DNA of 64,000 bases from Peteryoungia algae (GCF_030369675.1 NZ_CP128477.1:1-64000), one strand, 5' to 3'. Numbered from the stretch's first letter, positions 25,727 to 34,996 are shown. Translations and numbers: made by a program. Notes: generated by a model from the sequence alone, not told the origin.

Positions 25727-26362
25727 ATGCGGGACATATGCGTCATATTCGATCTGGATGGGACGCTTGTCGATAGCGAGGTCATTTGTATTCAAGTGCT
25801 GGCCGATCTGCTGCCAGACTGTTCTGATCCTGTTGAACATCTGCTGCAGCGTTACCGAGGGGAGAAACTCTCTTCGATCTTTCAGGACATTGAGGACCGG
25901 TTATCCAGAACGCTGCCATTGAACTTCGAGGCGATTTATCGCGCCACCTTGTCGAAACGCTTTGCCCAAGGTCTGCAACCCATTCACGGGGTTTTGCCGA
26001 TGCTGGAACATTTGAAACACCCACGGTGTATTGCCTCGGGCGGGCCGCCGGACAAAATCATCCAGACATTGGAATTGAGCGGGCTAGCCCCATACTTTGG
26101 CACCGATTTCTACAGTTCGTATGACGTCGGAAGCTTTAAGCCCGATCCCGGCCTGTTTCTGCATGCCGCGCGCAAGATGGGATTTGAACCCCACCAATGC
26201 GTGGTGGTCGAGGACAGCCTCGTGGGCATCCAAGCGGCAAAAGCTGCAGGAATGGTAGCGCTGCTGTACAGCCCATCGCCACCCAATCATCCATACGGAG
26301 CCGACGTCACCTTCGCCGATATGGAGGAACTAACGACCATCATTTCGAGCTTCGAGGGGTAG
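25727..26362 (+). CDS. HAD-superfamily phosphatase (passenger gene of the transposon)
   Basis: 211 residues with all four HAD motifs: DLDGTLVDSE at 9-18, ASGGP (motif II), KPDPGLF (motif III Lys) and VVEDSLVG (motif IV). A subfamily I cap (about residues 20-85) suggests a small sugar-phosphate or phosphoglycolate-like substrate. It begins 34 bp after tnpC and lies inside the right end of the element, so it travels with it. Start ATG 25727 is preceded by AGAGAGG. Confidence 0.9.
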   Translation: MRDICVIFDLDGTLVDSEVICIQVLADLLPDCSDPVEHLLQRYRGEKLSSIFQDIEDRLSRTLPLNFEAIYRATLSKRFAQGLQPIHGVLPMLEHLKHPRCIASGGPPDKIIQTLELSGLAPYFGTDFYSSYDVGSFKPDPGLFLHAARKMGFEPHQCVVVEDSLVGIQAAKAAGMVALLYSPSPPNHPYGADVTFADMEELTTIISSFEG

Positions 26363-26399
26363 CGTTTGTCAGGCGACGTGCCAGTGAGACATCGCTTAC

Positions 26400-26407
26400 C
26401 GTGAAGC
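26400..26407. repeat. target site duplication, right copy
   Basis: CGTGAAGC, identical to 23,195-23,202. Confidence 0.85.
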
Positions 26408-26739
26408 AATCTGCCAACATATATTTGCTGGTGGTTCCGGCCACGTTGACGCCACCCTCGGCACATCAAGGCTTCAAGTCCGTCGTCTGGTTCGGTGCTG
26501 TAGCTCCGTCCCTAACTTCAGAAAACGTAGGGGAGGTCAGGCTCGATACTGATCCGCGCCTATTAATGCTGTCCCTCAAAACGACCTTTTCGCACATGTA
26601 CCAGATTGTTGATCTGCTGCGCTCGGGCCTTGTCACGGATTTCGCATTCGAAGTGCTCCCGGACAACGATGACGTCAAGGTCGGTCGCATCGTAAGCTGG
26701 TCCCTAGACTTTTCCTTCGATGCAGCTGGAGGAGCATAG
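26408..26739 (+). pseudogene. 3' part of the gene split by the transposon
   Basis: Continues the frame of 23,094-23,202 for 110 residues (SANIYLLVVPATLTPP...SLDFSFDAAGGA). The product is beta-rich and soluble, without a recognised motif. A GTG at 26,401 could in principle restart translation but has no good ribosome binding site. Confidence 0.75.
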
Positions 26740-26980
26740 CGAGGCCCGGATCGTGCCTCGCGTCCCACTGCAATCCCAAGCCTTGACGCTTGATTTGAAG
26801 CTATTCCATGTTAGCTGCCAAAGTCTCACATGCGTATTTCCGGGTGCCAATGTCCAATAACATTCATTATCGGACTATAGCGGGCTATGAGTCAGCTCCT
26901 GTAGATTCAACCGACAAAAACATGCGTCGAAAGCTCCGTAAAATTTACTTTAAAACCTAGAAGGAAACTCCTGAATGGCG

Positions 26981-28087
26981 TCAGTCTAATTCTTGGATTC
27001 TATCCTCACATGCGGCGTGTAGCCGATGCAAAAATACACGTTGTGGCACGCCCTGATCGCCGCGCCTGTCCGAGACTATCTTTAGTTGCTCGAAAACATC
27101 TTCGATCTCCAAGGGCGAGATTAGTTCTTTCGTCCCGGGCTGTTTTCCTGGGAATTTCTTCGACGCTTGTTGCTTGGCATGCTCGACGTAAAAGTTAGCC
27201 AGCGCCTTGGCATCCCTCAGACTCATGAGTGGGCGCAAGGTTATCTGATTTTGCAAACGGCTTCTGAATGCGGGCAAGGCGTTTGAATATCGGCGTAGCG
27301 CGTCAGGAGTTACGGCAATCATCATGAAAAGATGATGTGGCAAAGAGTCAATGATGGCTCGCATTGCCGACAGATATCTAACCACGGCAGTAGGGCTCAG
27401 GATGCCATCCTGTTTCTCAAGTTCGTCAAGCAAAAGGAATATCCCATTAAGGACACCGGCTTCGCTGCTTACTACTACCAGGTCTCTCAACGCAGCGGTC
27501 TTTGACTCTACTGTGTCCAACCTGAAGTGAATATTGAGCTTTTCTTTATGTGCCTTCAGAAGGCGTCCACCGTAGAGCCAGTCCATGACGAGTTTAATCA
27601 GTTCGGCGTCCGGACCCTGATTGGCCAACCTCTGTAGCGCCGACCGCATGTCCTGACTTCTTGCTGAGGCAATAGGGGCATCGTTCAGTTGAAGTTGGTG
27701 AGATAGCTTTACGATATGATCTTCACCTAGCTCTTGGAATAAGCGCCTAATTGTCCCGTCGAAAGAGGCCTCGGGGTCGGCCAGATACCGGACGACATAA
27801 AACCCATCTAGTTCACCGAGCACGTCCTCGATCTCGGCTTCAAAATGGTTAAGGAAGTTCGTCTTGCCAACGCCCTGAGTACCTTCGACCACGACTACTT
27901 GGGACTTTTGGTCACGTATAAAACTAATAATTCGTGCTTCCGCCTGCTCATCGCCTGACTGTTTACGTCTAGGGTTCTGAGATGTTTGGCTGGACGCAGG
28001 AAAAGGATTAGCAAGGACGCCGTATAGTGCGAACAGGTCAGGTTTCTGCTTGTCCTTCGACTGTAAAAGTTTGTCGCGCAAGCTCAT
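26981..28087 (-). CDS. P-loop AAA-type ATPase, third gene of PIN operon
   Basis: 368 residues. Walker A is GTQGVGKT at 69-76 and Walker B FLLLDE ends with D221-E222; a sensor-like MMIAVTPDALRRY follows. The layout resembles the ORC/Cdc6-like or BrxC/D-like ATPases seen in defence loci. Its ATG overlaps the stop of the PIN-like gene by four bases (ATGA), so its production is tied to it. Probable partner or regulator of the nuclease; DNA or protein target unknown. Confidence 0.8.
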   Translation of the reverse strand: MSLRDKLLQSKDKQKPDLFALYGVLANPFPASSQTSQNPRRKQSGDEQAEARIISFIRDQKSQVVVVEGTQGVGKTNFLNHFEAEIEDVLGELDGFYVVRYLADPEASFDGTIRRLFQELGEDHIVKLSHQLQLNDAPIASARSQDMRSALQRLANQGPDAELIKLVMDWLYGGRLLKAHKEKLNIHFRLDTVESKTAALRDLVVVSSEAGVLNGIFLLLDELEKQDGILSPTAVVRYLSAMRAIIDSLPHHLFMMIAVTPDALRRYSNALPAFRSRLQNQITLRPLMSLRDAKALANFYVEHAKQQASKKFPGKQPGTKELISPLEIEDVFEQLKIVSDRRGDQGVPQRVFLHRLHAACEDRIQELD

Positions 28088-30171
28088 CGCTGTTGCACCT
28101 CAATTCGCAAGCTTACACTTGACTTGTCAGGAATCAAGTAGTCCCCTCTGTAGAGGCCTACAGGCTCGACTATCGTTTTTCCCGATTTTTGACGGAGGAC
28201 GTGGACGACATGGTCATCAAAACTTGTCTCAATCGTGGACCCTTCGGTCGTTCTGGTGAGTAGTCCCTTAGCGCTAGCATCTTCGAGAAGTCGCCTTGCG
28301 ATCTCAGGGTGAATGCCGTCTCTTTCCGCGAGGCGTTCCAGCCAAGCTCCCGTTGCTATGAGCCCGTAACCGTTGTCTAGCTCTTTAAAGCGGTCGCGGG
28401 CGATCTGAGCGAATTCTTTAGGTGATGGTTCGTTTGGAGTGGGGAAAAGACCCTTTCCATGGATAGACGCTCCGAGCAGTGTGCATTCAGCAAGCACGGT
28501 GTAAGTTGTCATTCCTCGCTTGAAAGCGTCAAGGTTCACTGGTGTGCCGACTGCGGTTGAACTGATGGCGTCAGATAGAGCGCGGTATGAAGGTACACAT
28601 TTAAGTCCTGCCCGAAGTGTGCTCATATCCTGGGTGCGCAGAGCAATAGCGACGTCGCGGAGGGCTGGCGCAGCGCACAATCTTCCATTTTCAACGGTAA
28701 TCAATGCACCCGAGGCCAAGAACCTCCGATACTCGTCAATACTTTTGGCACCTATCACACCTAAAACTTCATCAACCTTCAAGTCTTGGCGGTCGTCCAA
28801 GGCGTCAACCAATTGAAATAGCTTTTGAACATTAGGGCGGAACACCGACAATGCCTGTGCCGAGCCGCGTTCACTCTGCTTCTTGGTCGGGTGATCTGCA
28901 CCATTGGTTGATGCTGCATCTTTTGACGTCTCTGGCCGAGGTTTCAGACCTTCCGAACCATTAGCATCGACCGCAACACCGCCGTTGTGCACATCTTCGA
29001 TGCTCTGAACGTCTTCCCGTGGAACTGGTACGCTAAACTCTGTGTTTGTGCACCACAGCAAGTCACCGTGAGATTGATATGGAGACCACGAGAGCGCTTC
29101 ACCAAATGCTGATATCTCTATCGAGTGCTCACCATCCTCGCTCATTAACCGGATGCAGCCGAAAGCTGTCGCGAATTCCCATAGGACCGAAGCCAGGGAA
29201 ATCTCTCTCAGTGATCCGCTGAACGGGCTGAGGGTCACGCCGGTGACGCAGCGGCCGAGGAAATCCGCTCCAACAACGGAAGAGAAGTACAACGGTGCAA
29301 TTCCCTCTGCCAAAGCCATGCGCGCAAGGCCCTGATCGCTGGTCAGCAGTTGCACCTTATGGCCGAAGTTAGCCTGCGCCTGATGTTGACGAGCCGCTTC
29401 GAGAATCAACCTGTCGGCGTATCCCTTTATCTCGACGCTCAGATTCAGCTCACTCAGCTCTGGATCAGAGTCTTTCTGGAAGGCGCTCCTCAGTGGGTCA
29501 CCGAGTAGGAAAGTGCGCTCCACCTCTGTGTCGGCACTCAATTCAAGCCTGAGGAGAACTCGTTGCCCACCTTGGCTTCGCAAGTGATCAATCAGAAGGT
29601 CCGGGCGGCGCACTTTTGTTGCTCGTCGGCAACTCAAAAAGCGGTCCGCAAAATTTACAATTTCCATCTGAACGATTGCTGGGACTTTGATCCGCGCCGC
29701 AGGATGCAGATGGCGCGCCACAAAATCTAGGGCCCCCTGGATTGCTCCGGAGGTATCAGCAACGACGGTCGTTGAGCGCCGAAAGGGCATCATTTCAAGC
29801 GATTGCGGATCAAAATGGGGATAGACAAGTCCCGCTCGCACTCCTATCGCGGCGATGGAATCAATGATCCTTCGCAGTTTCGCGCTAGCTTTGGTTTTGT
29901 CATCAATCCCTAGAAGCTCGACTAAGCTCGTTTCGACCTGCTCAACAGATGGCAGCGACCACTCAAAAGCGCCACGACGCAGTCCGTCAAGTATAGCAGA
30001 ATCATCATGCCTGTTCTCCGGATAGAGATTCACCTTTCCGAGATTCAGCCAACCGTCATTCAGAAACGCCTTGTCTTCTTTGACGAGTACCTCGCATGAA
30101 GACCCAATTTTGAACAATTGTCCAAGAATACGTTCCGCTTCTCTGGGAGCTTTTAGCGCATGACCATTCAT
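28084..30171 (-). CDS. large PIN-like nuclease domain protein, second gene of PIN operon
   Basis: 695 residues from ATG 30171, chosen because it overlaps the previous stop as ATGA, just like the next junction (the frame opens at 30222). The PIN-type acidic quartet can be read as D139 in VVADTSG, E170 in QMEIVNFADRF, D253 in YADRLILEAA and D279 in LLTSDQGLAR. After a linker rich in Ser, Lys and Asp (~residues 400-450) there is a helical C-terminal half (FKRGMTTYTVLAEC...). PIN domains cut single-stranded RNA or DNA. Toxin or defence effector role is inferred. Confidence 0.75.
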   Translation of the reverse strand: MNGHALKAPREAERILGQLFKIGSSCEVLVKEDKAFLNDGWLNLGKVNLYPENRHDDSAILDGLRRGAFEWSLPSVEQVETSLVELLGIDDKTKASAKLRRIIDSIAAIGVRAGLVYPHFDPQSLEMMPFRRSTTVVADTSGAIQGALDFVARHLHPAARIKVPAIVQMEIVNFADRFLSCRRATKVRRPDLLIDHLRSQGGQRVLLRLELSADTEVERTFLLGDPLRSAFQKDSDPELSELNLSVEIKGYADRLILEAARQHQAQANFGHKVQLLTSDQGLARMALAEGIAPLYFSSVVGADFLGRCVTGVTLSPFSGSLREISLASVLWEFATAFGCIRLMSEDGEHSIEISAFGEALSWSPYQSHGDLLWCTNTEFSVPVPREDVQSIEDVHNGGVAVDANGSEGLKPRPETSKDAASTNGADHPTKKQSERGSAQALSVFRPNVQKLFQLVDALDDRQDLKVDEVLGVIGAKSIDEYRRFLASGALITVENGRLCAAPALRDVAIALRTQDMSTLRAGLKCVPSYRALSDAISSTAVGTPVNLDAFKRGMTTYTVLAECTLLGASIHGKGLFPTPNEPSPKEFAQIARDRFKELDNGYGLIATGAWLERLAERDGIHPEIARRLLEDASAKGLLTRTTEGSTIETSFDDHVVHVLRQKSGKTIVEPVGLYRGDYLIPDKSSVSLRIEVQQR

Positions 30172-30620
30172 CGAATTGCTACCGATACCCCAGGTTGGTG
30201 CCCAAAGCTTCTTACTAACCACTTTAGCTGTAAGTTGAGAGCTAATAGAGGGTTGACGCGCGCAGGAAAATCGTCGTCGTCTCCGGCACCCTCAAGGCTT
30301 ACCGTCCATTCTGTTACGCCATTCTGAATTGCTTCCTCGGCTTTCAGCAGAAATGGCTCCATCTTCGAGATTCGTCGCTGCGACGGCGGATTCGAGGGTT
30401 GAAACGGAACTACGAGTAACTCGCGCAACTCATTCCGAAGTGCTTCGTCCGCAACTCCACCAAAAGGGTCCTCTCTCATCGACCATGAGTACACCTCTTG
30501 TTGTAGGATGTCGTCACCTCCCAGCTGCTTCCCGTGATCTTGATGGATCATCAGAGAGCGTGGTGGGGTGTAGTCTTTCCAGATCGACACGCGAAGTTTT
30601 GCGAGGTTGTCGTATGCCAT
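30168..30620 (-). CDS. small hypothetical protein, first gene of PIN operon
   Basis: 150 residues; the second of two adjacent ATGs (30620) has GGGGGA 5-6 nt upstream. Contains MREDPFGGVADEALRNELRELLVVPFQP and a Trp/Val-rich strand ITEWTVSLEGAGDDDDFPARV-like block. No family recognised. Because it leads the PIN and ATPase genes with ATGA coupling, it is likely a subunit or antitoxin-like regulator. Confidence 0.65.
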   Translation of the reverse strand: MAYDNLAKLRVSIWKDYTPPRSLMIHQDHGKQLGGDDILQQEVYSWSMREDPFGGVADEALRNELRELLVVPFQPSNPPSQRRISKMEPFLLKAEEAIQNGVTEWTVSLEGAGDDDDFPARVNPLLALNLQLKWLVRSFGHQPGVSVAIR

Positions 30621-30857
30621 CATTTCCCCCTTGGCATGCCATGATCACCGAATTTGATTAAGATCGTGTCAGCCTTGTCGTCCGAAGATTAGCCTGTCGG
30701 CTCGTAACGAATCAAGCATGAAGGCTCACCCAAGCGAAGAGCAGACTTGAACTAGGGCTGATGTCTTCGCCATCGGCTGTGAGTTTGGCACAGCATGGAG
30801 TTTGCGGGCTCTATCTTTGGGGTCCATTTGGAAGGGGTACGCGACGCTACGTCAGAC

Positions 30858-31269
30858 CTAGATGTTGCGCGTGCCCTGACATTTCGGATACCGACCGCAC
30901 CCCAGACTGTCGTCCGGCTCGTTTTCCACGCCTAGCTGTTCGCAGACGCATGCCTGATCCACACACGGGGCAGCTCGGAATACTTGAACCTGCCGCTTGG
31001 ACTCTGTATCTGCTTTTCGCTGACGTCCTGCCTGCCGTGGTCGAGGTATACGCTGTCGTCCTCGATTGACCGGGAGCGTTGAAGTAAACTGGCGGAACTG
31101 TTTGAATAGGCGGCAGGGGTAGGTTTAGGTGACGAAGGTCAGCTTCTGCCTGCGCCGTCTCTTCAGCGATTTGCTGAAGCTGGGCGTCGTTTCCCGCCAG
31201 CCAGTCGGATAGTTGTTTGTGCTGTTGCTTCAGTTGCTCAACCAGCTTCGTGAGGCTGTCGGCGCATCC
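30858..31269 (-). pseudogene. decayed coiled-coil / C4 zinc-finger protein
   Basis: Reading leftwards, the frame gives SLTKLVEQLKQQHKQLSDWL, a coiled coil, then a Thr/Pro linker and the first half of a topoisomerase-type zinc finger, CPVCGSGMRLRTARRGKRAG. Near 30,905-30,912 a one-base loss shifts the frame; the second half, GCGRYPKCQGTRNI and stop (30,858), is in the next frame. An in-frame TAG at 31,270-31,272 cuts the upstream side. A broken remnant of a zinc-finger (NERD- or topoisomerase-associated) protein. Confidence 0.6.
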
Positions 31270-31476
31270 CTACTGCCGCGAAACGAGGTTGTCCCGCTTT
31301 GTCGGCAGAGCAACCTTATCAGCTGCAGTGTAGTCGGGACTGTTTCACCGAACCTGGCACGATCTTTCAGATCACGACTAATGACGTTAGGACCTGGGCG
31401 GTGTACCAACGCGATCAGCAGCGCGCTTGAGTTGCTTTGAACCCTATGCAACTAATTCCGAGCAATGGGGGATAGG

Positions 31477-32751
31477 ATGAAATACGCGACAAATCTCGGT
31501 TTCGGCATCATCGCCTTTTTTAGCAGTCACGTCGCAACTCAGGCTTTAGAGTTTCACCCGGTACCTCTGGATAACGGCTCCAAGGTCATATTAGTGAAGG
31601 GTGAATTCCGTTTTGACGATCAAGTTGCCGACCTAGAAAAGGCGGTACGAGCCGTTGACGCTAAAGTCGTTACCTTTGATAGCGGAGGAGGCAACGTCGA
31701 TGCGGCTCTCCGGCTTGGTCGAGCTATCCGTTCGATGGGGCTGTCCACTGTCCAGTTACGCTCGCTGGAGTGCTCTTCCGCTTGTGCGCTTGCATTCCTT
31801 GGTGGTATTACAAGGTCGGCGGAGCCAGGGTCTATCGGAGTTCACAGAACCTCGTTCGCCGGAGATGCGGTAGTTGACGGACATGAGGCAGCAGCAGCCG
31901 TCCAGGCGCTTACCGCTGAAATCATGACATATATAATAGAAATGGGCGTTGATCCCCGTCTTTTGCAATTGAGCCTTTCCACGGGCAGCGACGACATGCG
32001 CTATCTAACCGGCAAGGAAATGCAGGAATACGCAATCGTCAACGCTACCGGAACCGGGGTCGTCATCGGCAACATGTCAAAACCTGATGTTGCGGTGAAG
32101 CCTACTCTGCCGACACCGACATCGGTACCGGTCTCGGAAACTGCCGAACCAAACCCAGTCACGCAAACTACTGAAGATCGAGCCCGCAAGTTCGTTGCTG
32201 AGTATCATGCCGCATGGTCGAAACCGAACAGTTTGGCCATCAACTTCATGAGGAGTGCTTACGCCCCGGAGGTGACGTTCTACGGCGCGGACGTGTCACA
32301 GGCGGACGTAATGAAGGAAAAGATTGCGTTCGCCGAGCGCTGGCCCGAGCGCGCATACAGCGTTGTGTATGGTTCGGAGAGTGTCGCGTGCGATAGCAGA
32401 TGCCAGGTCGAAGGTACCGTGGAGTGGTTCGCAAGGAGTCTGGCAAGGGGGAAGACGTCGTCTGGCTCCGCCCGATTTGAACTTGAGTGGGACCCAGTGA
32501 CAGGCCGTATTGTTGCAGAAACAGGCAAGGTGATAGCGACCGATAAGGGTGAGAAGTCCCCCAAAAGAATAATCAGCCAGTGGCACGATCAGAATGGGGC
32601 GTGCCGGGGTGGCTCAGGTAACGAGGGCGAAACCTGGCGAGCATGCGACCGTCGAGAGGTGATCGATGCAAAGCTGCGAGCGGTTGGGTGGTGCTACGGA
32701 CGCGAGGGGGAGTACGGGTACCAAATGAATTGGCATATCTGCGGGCAGTGA
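31477..32751 (+). CDS. exported ClpP/crotonase-like protein (COG3904-type)
   Basis: 424 residues; ATG 31477 follows GGGGGATAGG. A signal peptide (MKYATNLGFGIIAFFSSHVATQA) leads into the fold of periplasmic predicted ClpP-like proteins: VTFDSGGGNVDAALRLGRAIR, a Ser in CSSACALAFLGG (nucleophile position) and GSIGVHR. A C-terminal domain (DRARKFVAEYHAAWSKPN...) resembles NTF2-like modules and ends with a Cys-rich tail. Protease activity is plausible but unproven. Confidence 0.72.
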   Translation: MKYATNLGFGIIAFFSSHVATQALEFHPVPLDNGSKVILVKGEFRFDDQVADLEKAVRAVDAKVVTFDSGGGNVDAALRLGRAIRSMGLSTVQLRSLECSSACALAFLGGITRSAEPGSIGVHRTSFAGDAVVDGHEAAAAVQALTAEIMTYIIEMGVDPRLLQLSLSTGSDDMRYLTGKEMQEYAIVNATGTGVVIGNMSKPDVAVKPTLPTPTSVPVSETAEPNPVTQTTEDRARKFVAEYHAAWSKPNSLAINFMRSAYAPEVTFYGADVSQADVMKEKIAFAERWPERAYSVVYGSESVACDSRCQVEGTVEWFARSLARGKTSSGSARFELEWDPVTGRIVAETGKVIATDKGEKSPKRIISQWHDQNGACRGGSGNEGETWRACDRREVIDAKLRAVGWCYGREGEYGYQMNWHICGQ

Positions 32752-32829
32752 TCGGTGTGCGCGTGGCGTGGGTTTGCGGTCACGCGATGTTCCGCTTATC
32801 GGTAACGGTCTCGATGGAGAGTTGACCAC

Positions 32830-33258
32830 ATGAGAGCGACGAGAACCGCGTTTCTCACTCTGTCCGCATTGATCCCGGTCCAAGCCGCTGCTGGGGGCTT
32901 CGTAGAAAACTATGCCGCGTGGAGAAAAGCCCCAGCTGACGTTCAGGCGGTCTATCTACAAGGGGTGTTAGATGGCTGGCTCCAAATTGACCAGAAGAGC
33001 GATGCAGACAACCTGAAGGCGCGGCGTGCAGGGATACGGTCGTGCTTTGAAAAGCAGAGCTTTGACACACCCGTGGCCTTGGAGTTGGTGAACGGCCACT
33101 ACAAGGCTCATGCGGTCGATTGGAAATATGCTCCCGCTGTCGTCCTCTACTTCGCTGTCAACGGCATGTGTTTGCCGGAGATCAACGAGGAAAGGGCTAA
33201 ACTGGGCCTACCCGCCCTCGTTCGCATTCCGGCACAGATAAGCAAAGACGGCCCCTGA
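32830..33258 (+). CDS. small exported hypothetical protein
   Basis: 142 residues with signal peptide MRATRTAFLTLSALIPVQAAA and GGAGAG 9 nt upstream of the ATG. Mature part is helical and has two Cys (IRSCFEK, NGMCLPE) that may pair in the periplasm. It follows the exported ClpP-like gene. Resembles short Rap1a/Tai-like immunity proteins only loosely; unknown. Confidence 0.65.
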   Translation: MRATRTAFLTLSALIPVQAAAGGFVENYAAWRKAPADVQAVYLQGVLDGWLQIDQKSDADNLKARRAGIRSCFEKQSFDTPVALELVNGHYKAHAVDWKYAPAVVLYFAVNGMCLPEINEERAKLGLPALVRIPAQISKDGP

Positions 33259-33381
33259 CCCTGCTGCAGATGAACGGTGGCAAGGCAGCAAAGTCGAAAG
33301 CAAGGCAATCTGCCGCCTCGTGACCGGAGCCTATGCATGCGCTAAGTATGTCGCTGGGTATCAGCGTGGGAGGGCTGTGCC

Positions 33382-33504
33382 ATGGGCTTGTCGTTCGGAG
33401 ATGTGATCACGGGCGTCGTTGCGATCCCTGCTTTTCTGATTGCAGGTCTGACGATCTACTGTCTGGTGATCCTCGTGAAAGAGCTGATCGGTAATCGCCG
33501 CTGA
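33382..33504 (+). CDS. 40-residue single-span membrane protein
   Basis: A short frame too small for routine calling: MGLSFGDVITGVVAIPAFLI..., then charged end KELIGNRR and TGA. GGAGGG lies 8 nt before the ATG. One membrane helix spans residues 8-32. Small inner-membrane protein of unknown role. Confidence 0.5.
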   Translation: MGLSFGDVITGVVAIPAFLIAGLTIYCLVILVKELIGNRR

Positions 33505-33642
33505 GGGCCAGCAGCGCCGTCGGCTTCATGGGGGTTGCAATTGCGCCGAGCTAGGCCATGGGGCAGATTGGAGCCACCGAAGCGCGCCCGTCGGCTGAAC
33601 TCCCTCAACACTTCTCCCGGAAAACGGCTCTCCTCCAGAAGC

Positions 33643-33918
33643 CTACGAGAGACGCCGGTCGCTCGAAGCCCCGAGACGGACCATCCGGCTCAATGTCATA
33701 CCGATCTCTGCAAGCGTCCCCAAAGCCAATGCCGCCGCCGCCATGTAAATCCCCTTGTCTATCATCGGCCCCGTTTTAATCGGCGGCGGGGTGTCCCCAT
33801 TTGGCAGAGGTGCTTGCTCGATGATCCCGGAGGCATACCCGAAGCCGCCTACCACATTCAGAATACCCAAGATAAAGACCAGGTAGGCGACGACGCGTGC
33901 GATGCGTGTGAAGAACAT
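33643..33918 (-). CDS. small membrane protein, two spans
   Basis: 91 residues; AAGGAGG lies 6 nt before the ATG. Hydrophobic helices at about residues 8-28 and 55-75 are joined by a Pro-rich loop (APLPNGDTPPPIK). Unknown function; its context of exported proteins suggests an envelope role. Confidence 0.65.
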   Translation of the reverse strand: MFFTRIARVVAYLVFILGILNVVGGFGYASGIIEQAPLPNGDTPPPIKTGPMIDKGIYMAAAALALGTLAEIGMTLSRMVRLGASSDRRLS

Positions 33919-34996
33919 CCAGACCTCCTTGATGGCCCACCAGATGCGGGAGGCCTTACAGCTTACGAACGAGGATCATGGAGGAGCTACCTTGACGCGT
34001 CACGTAGAGAGATCACCAGACGACGATTCATCAACAGGTGAAGCGGGAGAGATGGCGCTGCTTCGACGTCTTGGTCTTTCGCGTGCCGAACCTAAGGCAC
34101 CGGAGCGCCACGCCCACTGCTATCGCAATTGGCCACGAGCAAGGGCGGACGGCGGAGCTGGTTTCTAGACGGACGATAGGTGGGAGGCGAGGCCAAGCCA
34201 TGGGAAAGAGCTGATCAGCCGAAAGACACGGACCACGAGTCGCTATTTGGAGCATCAGGCGGTGGGCATGTCTTATGCGTCATCTCGGTCCCAGTTCGGG
34301 TTTGGTTCGCTCTCGTGGGGCTGCCAGCGCAGGACCGTAACGAGCGCATCGCATACTGCAGATTTAGCGCACGATAGTAGGGCCAGAGGTCTGGACGGGG
34401 ATGTTTCCGCACAATCGTCGACATTTTTTCGGCAAATTAACCATAACGTCGGATAATTTCAGAACGAATGCGCGCTGATGAGCGGCGATTCCTAAGGAAT
34501 TTCCAGCCTTAATTGTCAAAATGATTTAAGTATCTGACTTATAATCATAATTTATGCCCATCAAGCATCTTAAAAGGAATTCGCAGCGAAAAACGCGCCT
34601 GGGTTTTCAAGGGCTCGCTCACAGCATTGTTTTAAAAGATAAAAAGTTGATTTTCGGTTCCTTACGGATTTGCCTCTGCAAGGAATTCCCCAAGGAATTC
34701 TCGGCAAAATTTTCATCCATTTTTCCGGCGTATTTTTTTCAGGAATTCCTTTGAAGCGTCAATGGCTTAGCGAAAGGGGTGATCTTGTAAATCCCCTCCG
34801 AGGGCGTCATGTTGTTTGAACAAGAGCGAGGCCGCTGGGACAACAGTCTTCAGTGCCTCACACTTGACGCGGACGACCTGGTCAACGTCTGCGGCCGTGA
34901 ACGACCAACGACAACTAGGTGGAAATGCAACCTGCCAAATGGCGGGAGCGCAGAAGCTATCGCTGATGCACACCTGCAACTTTACAGAGGTATGTA
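33919..34996. other. long non-coding stretch with AT-rich right half
   Basis: I find no frame with a credible start, ribosome binding site and protein-like composition over about 1.08 kb. The right half (34,430-34,760) is much richer in A+T than the surroundings and holds the AGGAATTC repeats listed separately. A control region or decayed gene is likely. Confidence 0.45.
34496..34750. repeat. cluster of five AGGAATTY motifs in AT-rich DNA
   Basis: AGGAATT followed by C or T occurs at about 34,496, 34,576, 34,681, 34,693 and 34,741; the last is the palindrome AGGAATTCCT, and the first lies in a near-palindrome ATTCCTAAGGAAT. Two copies are 12 bp apart. Iteron-like or operator-like, function unknown. 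Confidence 0.5.

Larger units (their letters stand above)
23203..26399 (+). mobile_element. IS66-family transposon with HAD passenger gene (3,197 bp)
   Basis: The left end begins GTAACCGGTGTT and the right end closes ...GAGACATCGCTTAC; read inwards the two ends agree at about 20 of 32 positions, as imperfect terminal inverted repeats. Identical 8-bp target duplications flank them. Inside are the three standard genes tnpA, tnpB, tnpC and then a HAD phosphatase gene lying within the ends. The insertion splits a 146-codon gene. Confidence 0.88.

Noticed and set aside
30761..31069. 102-residue plus-strand ORF over the zinc-finger remnant
   Set aside because: Antisense to the decayed zinc-finger gene, Cys/Arg/Pro-rich, no ribosome binding site.
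34554..34754. 66-residue plus-strand ORF in the AGGAATTC region
   Set aside because: KEF repeats come from the DNA repeats, and no ribosome binding site is present.
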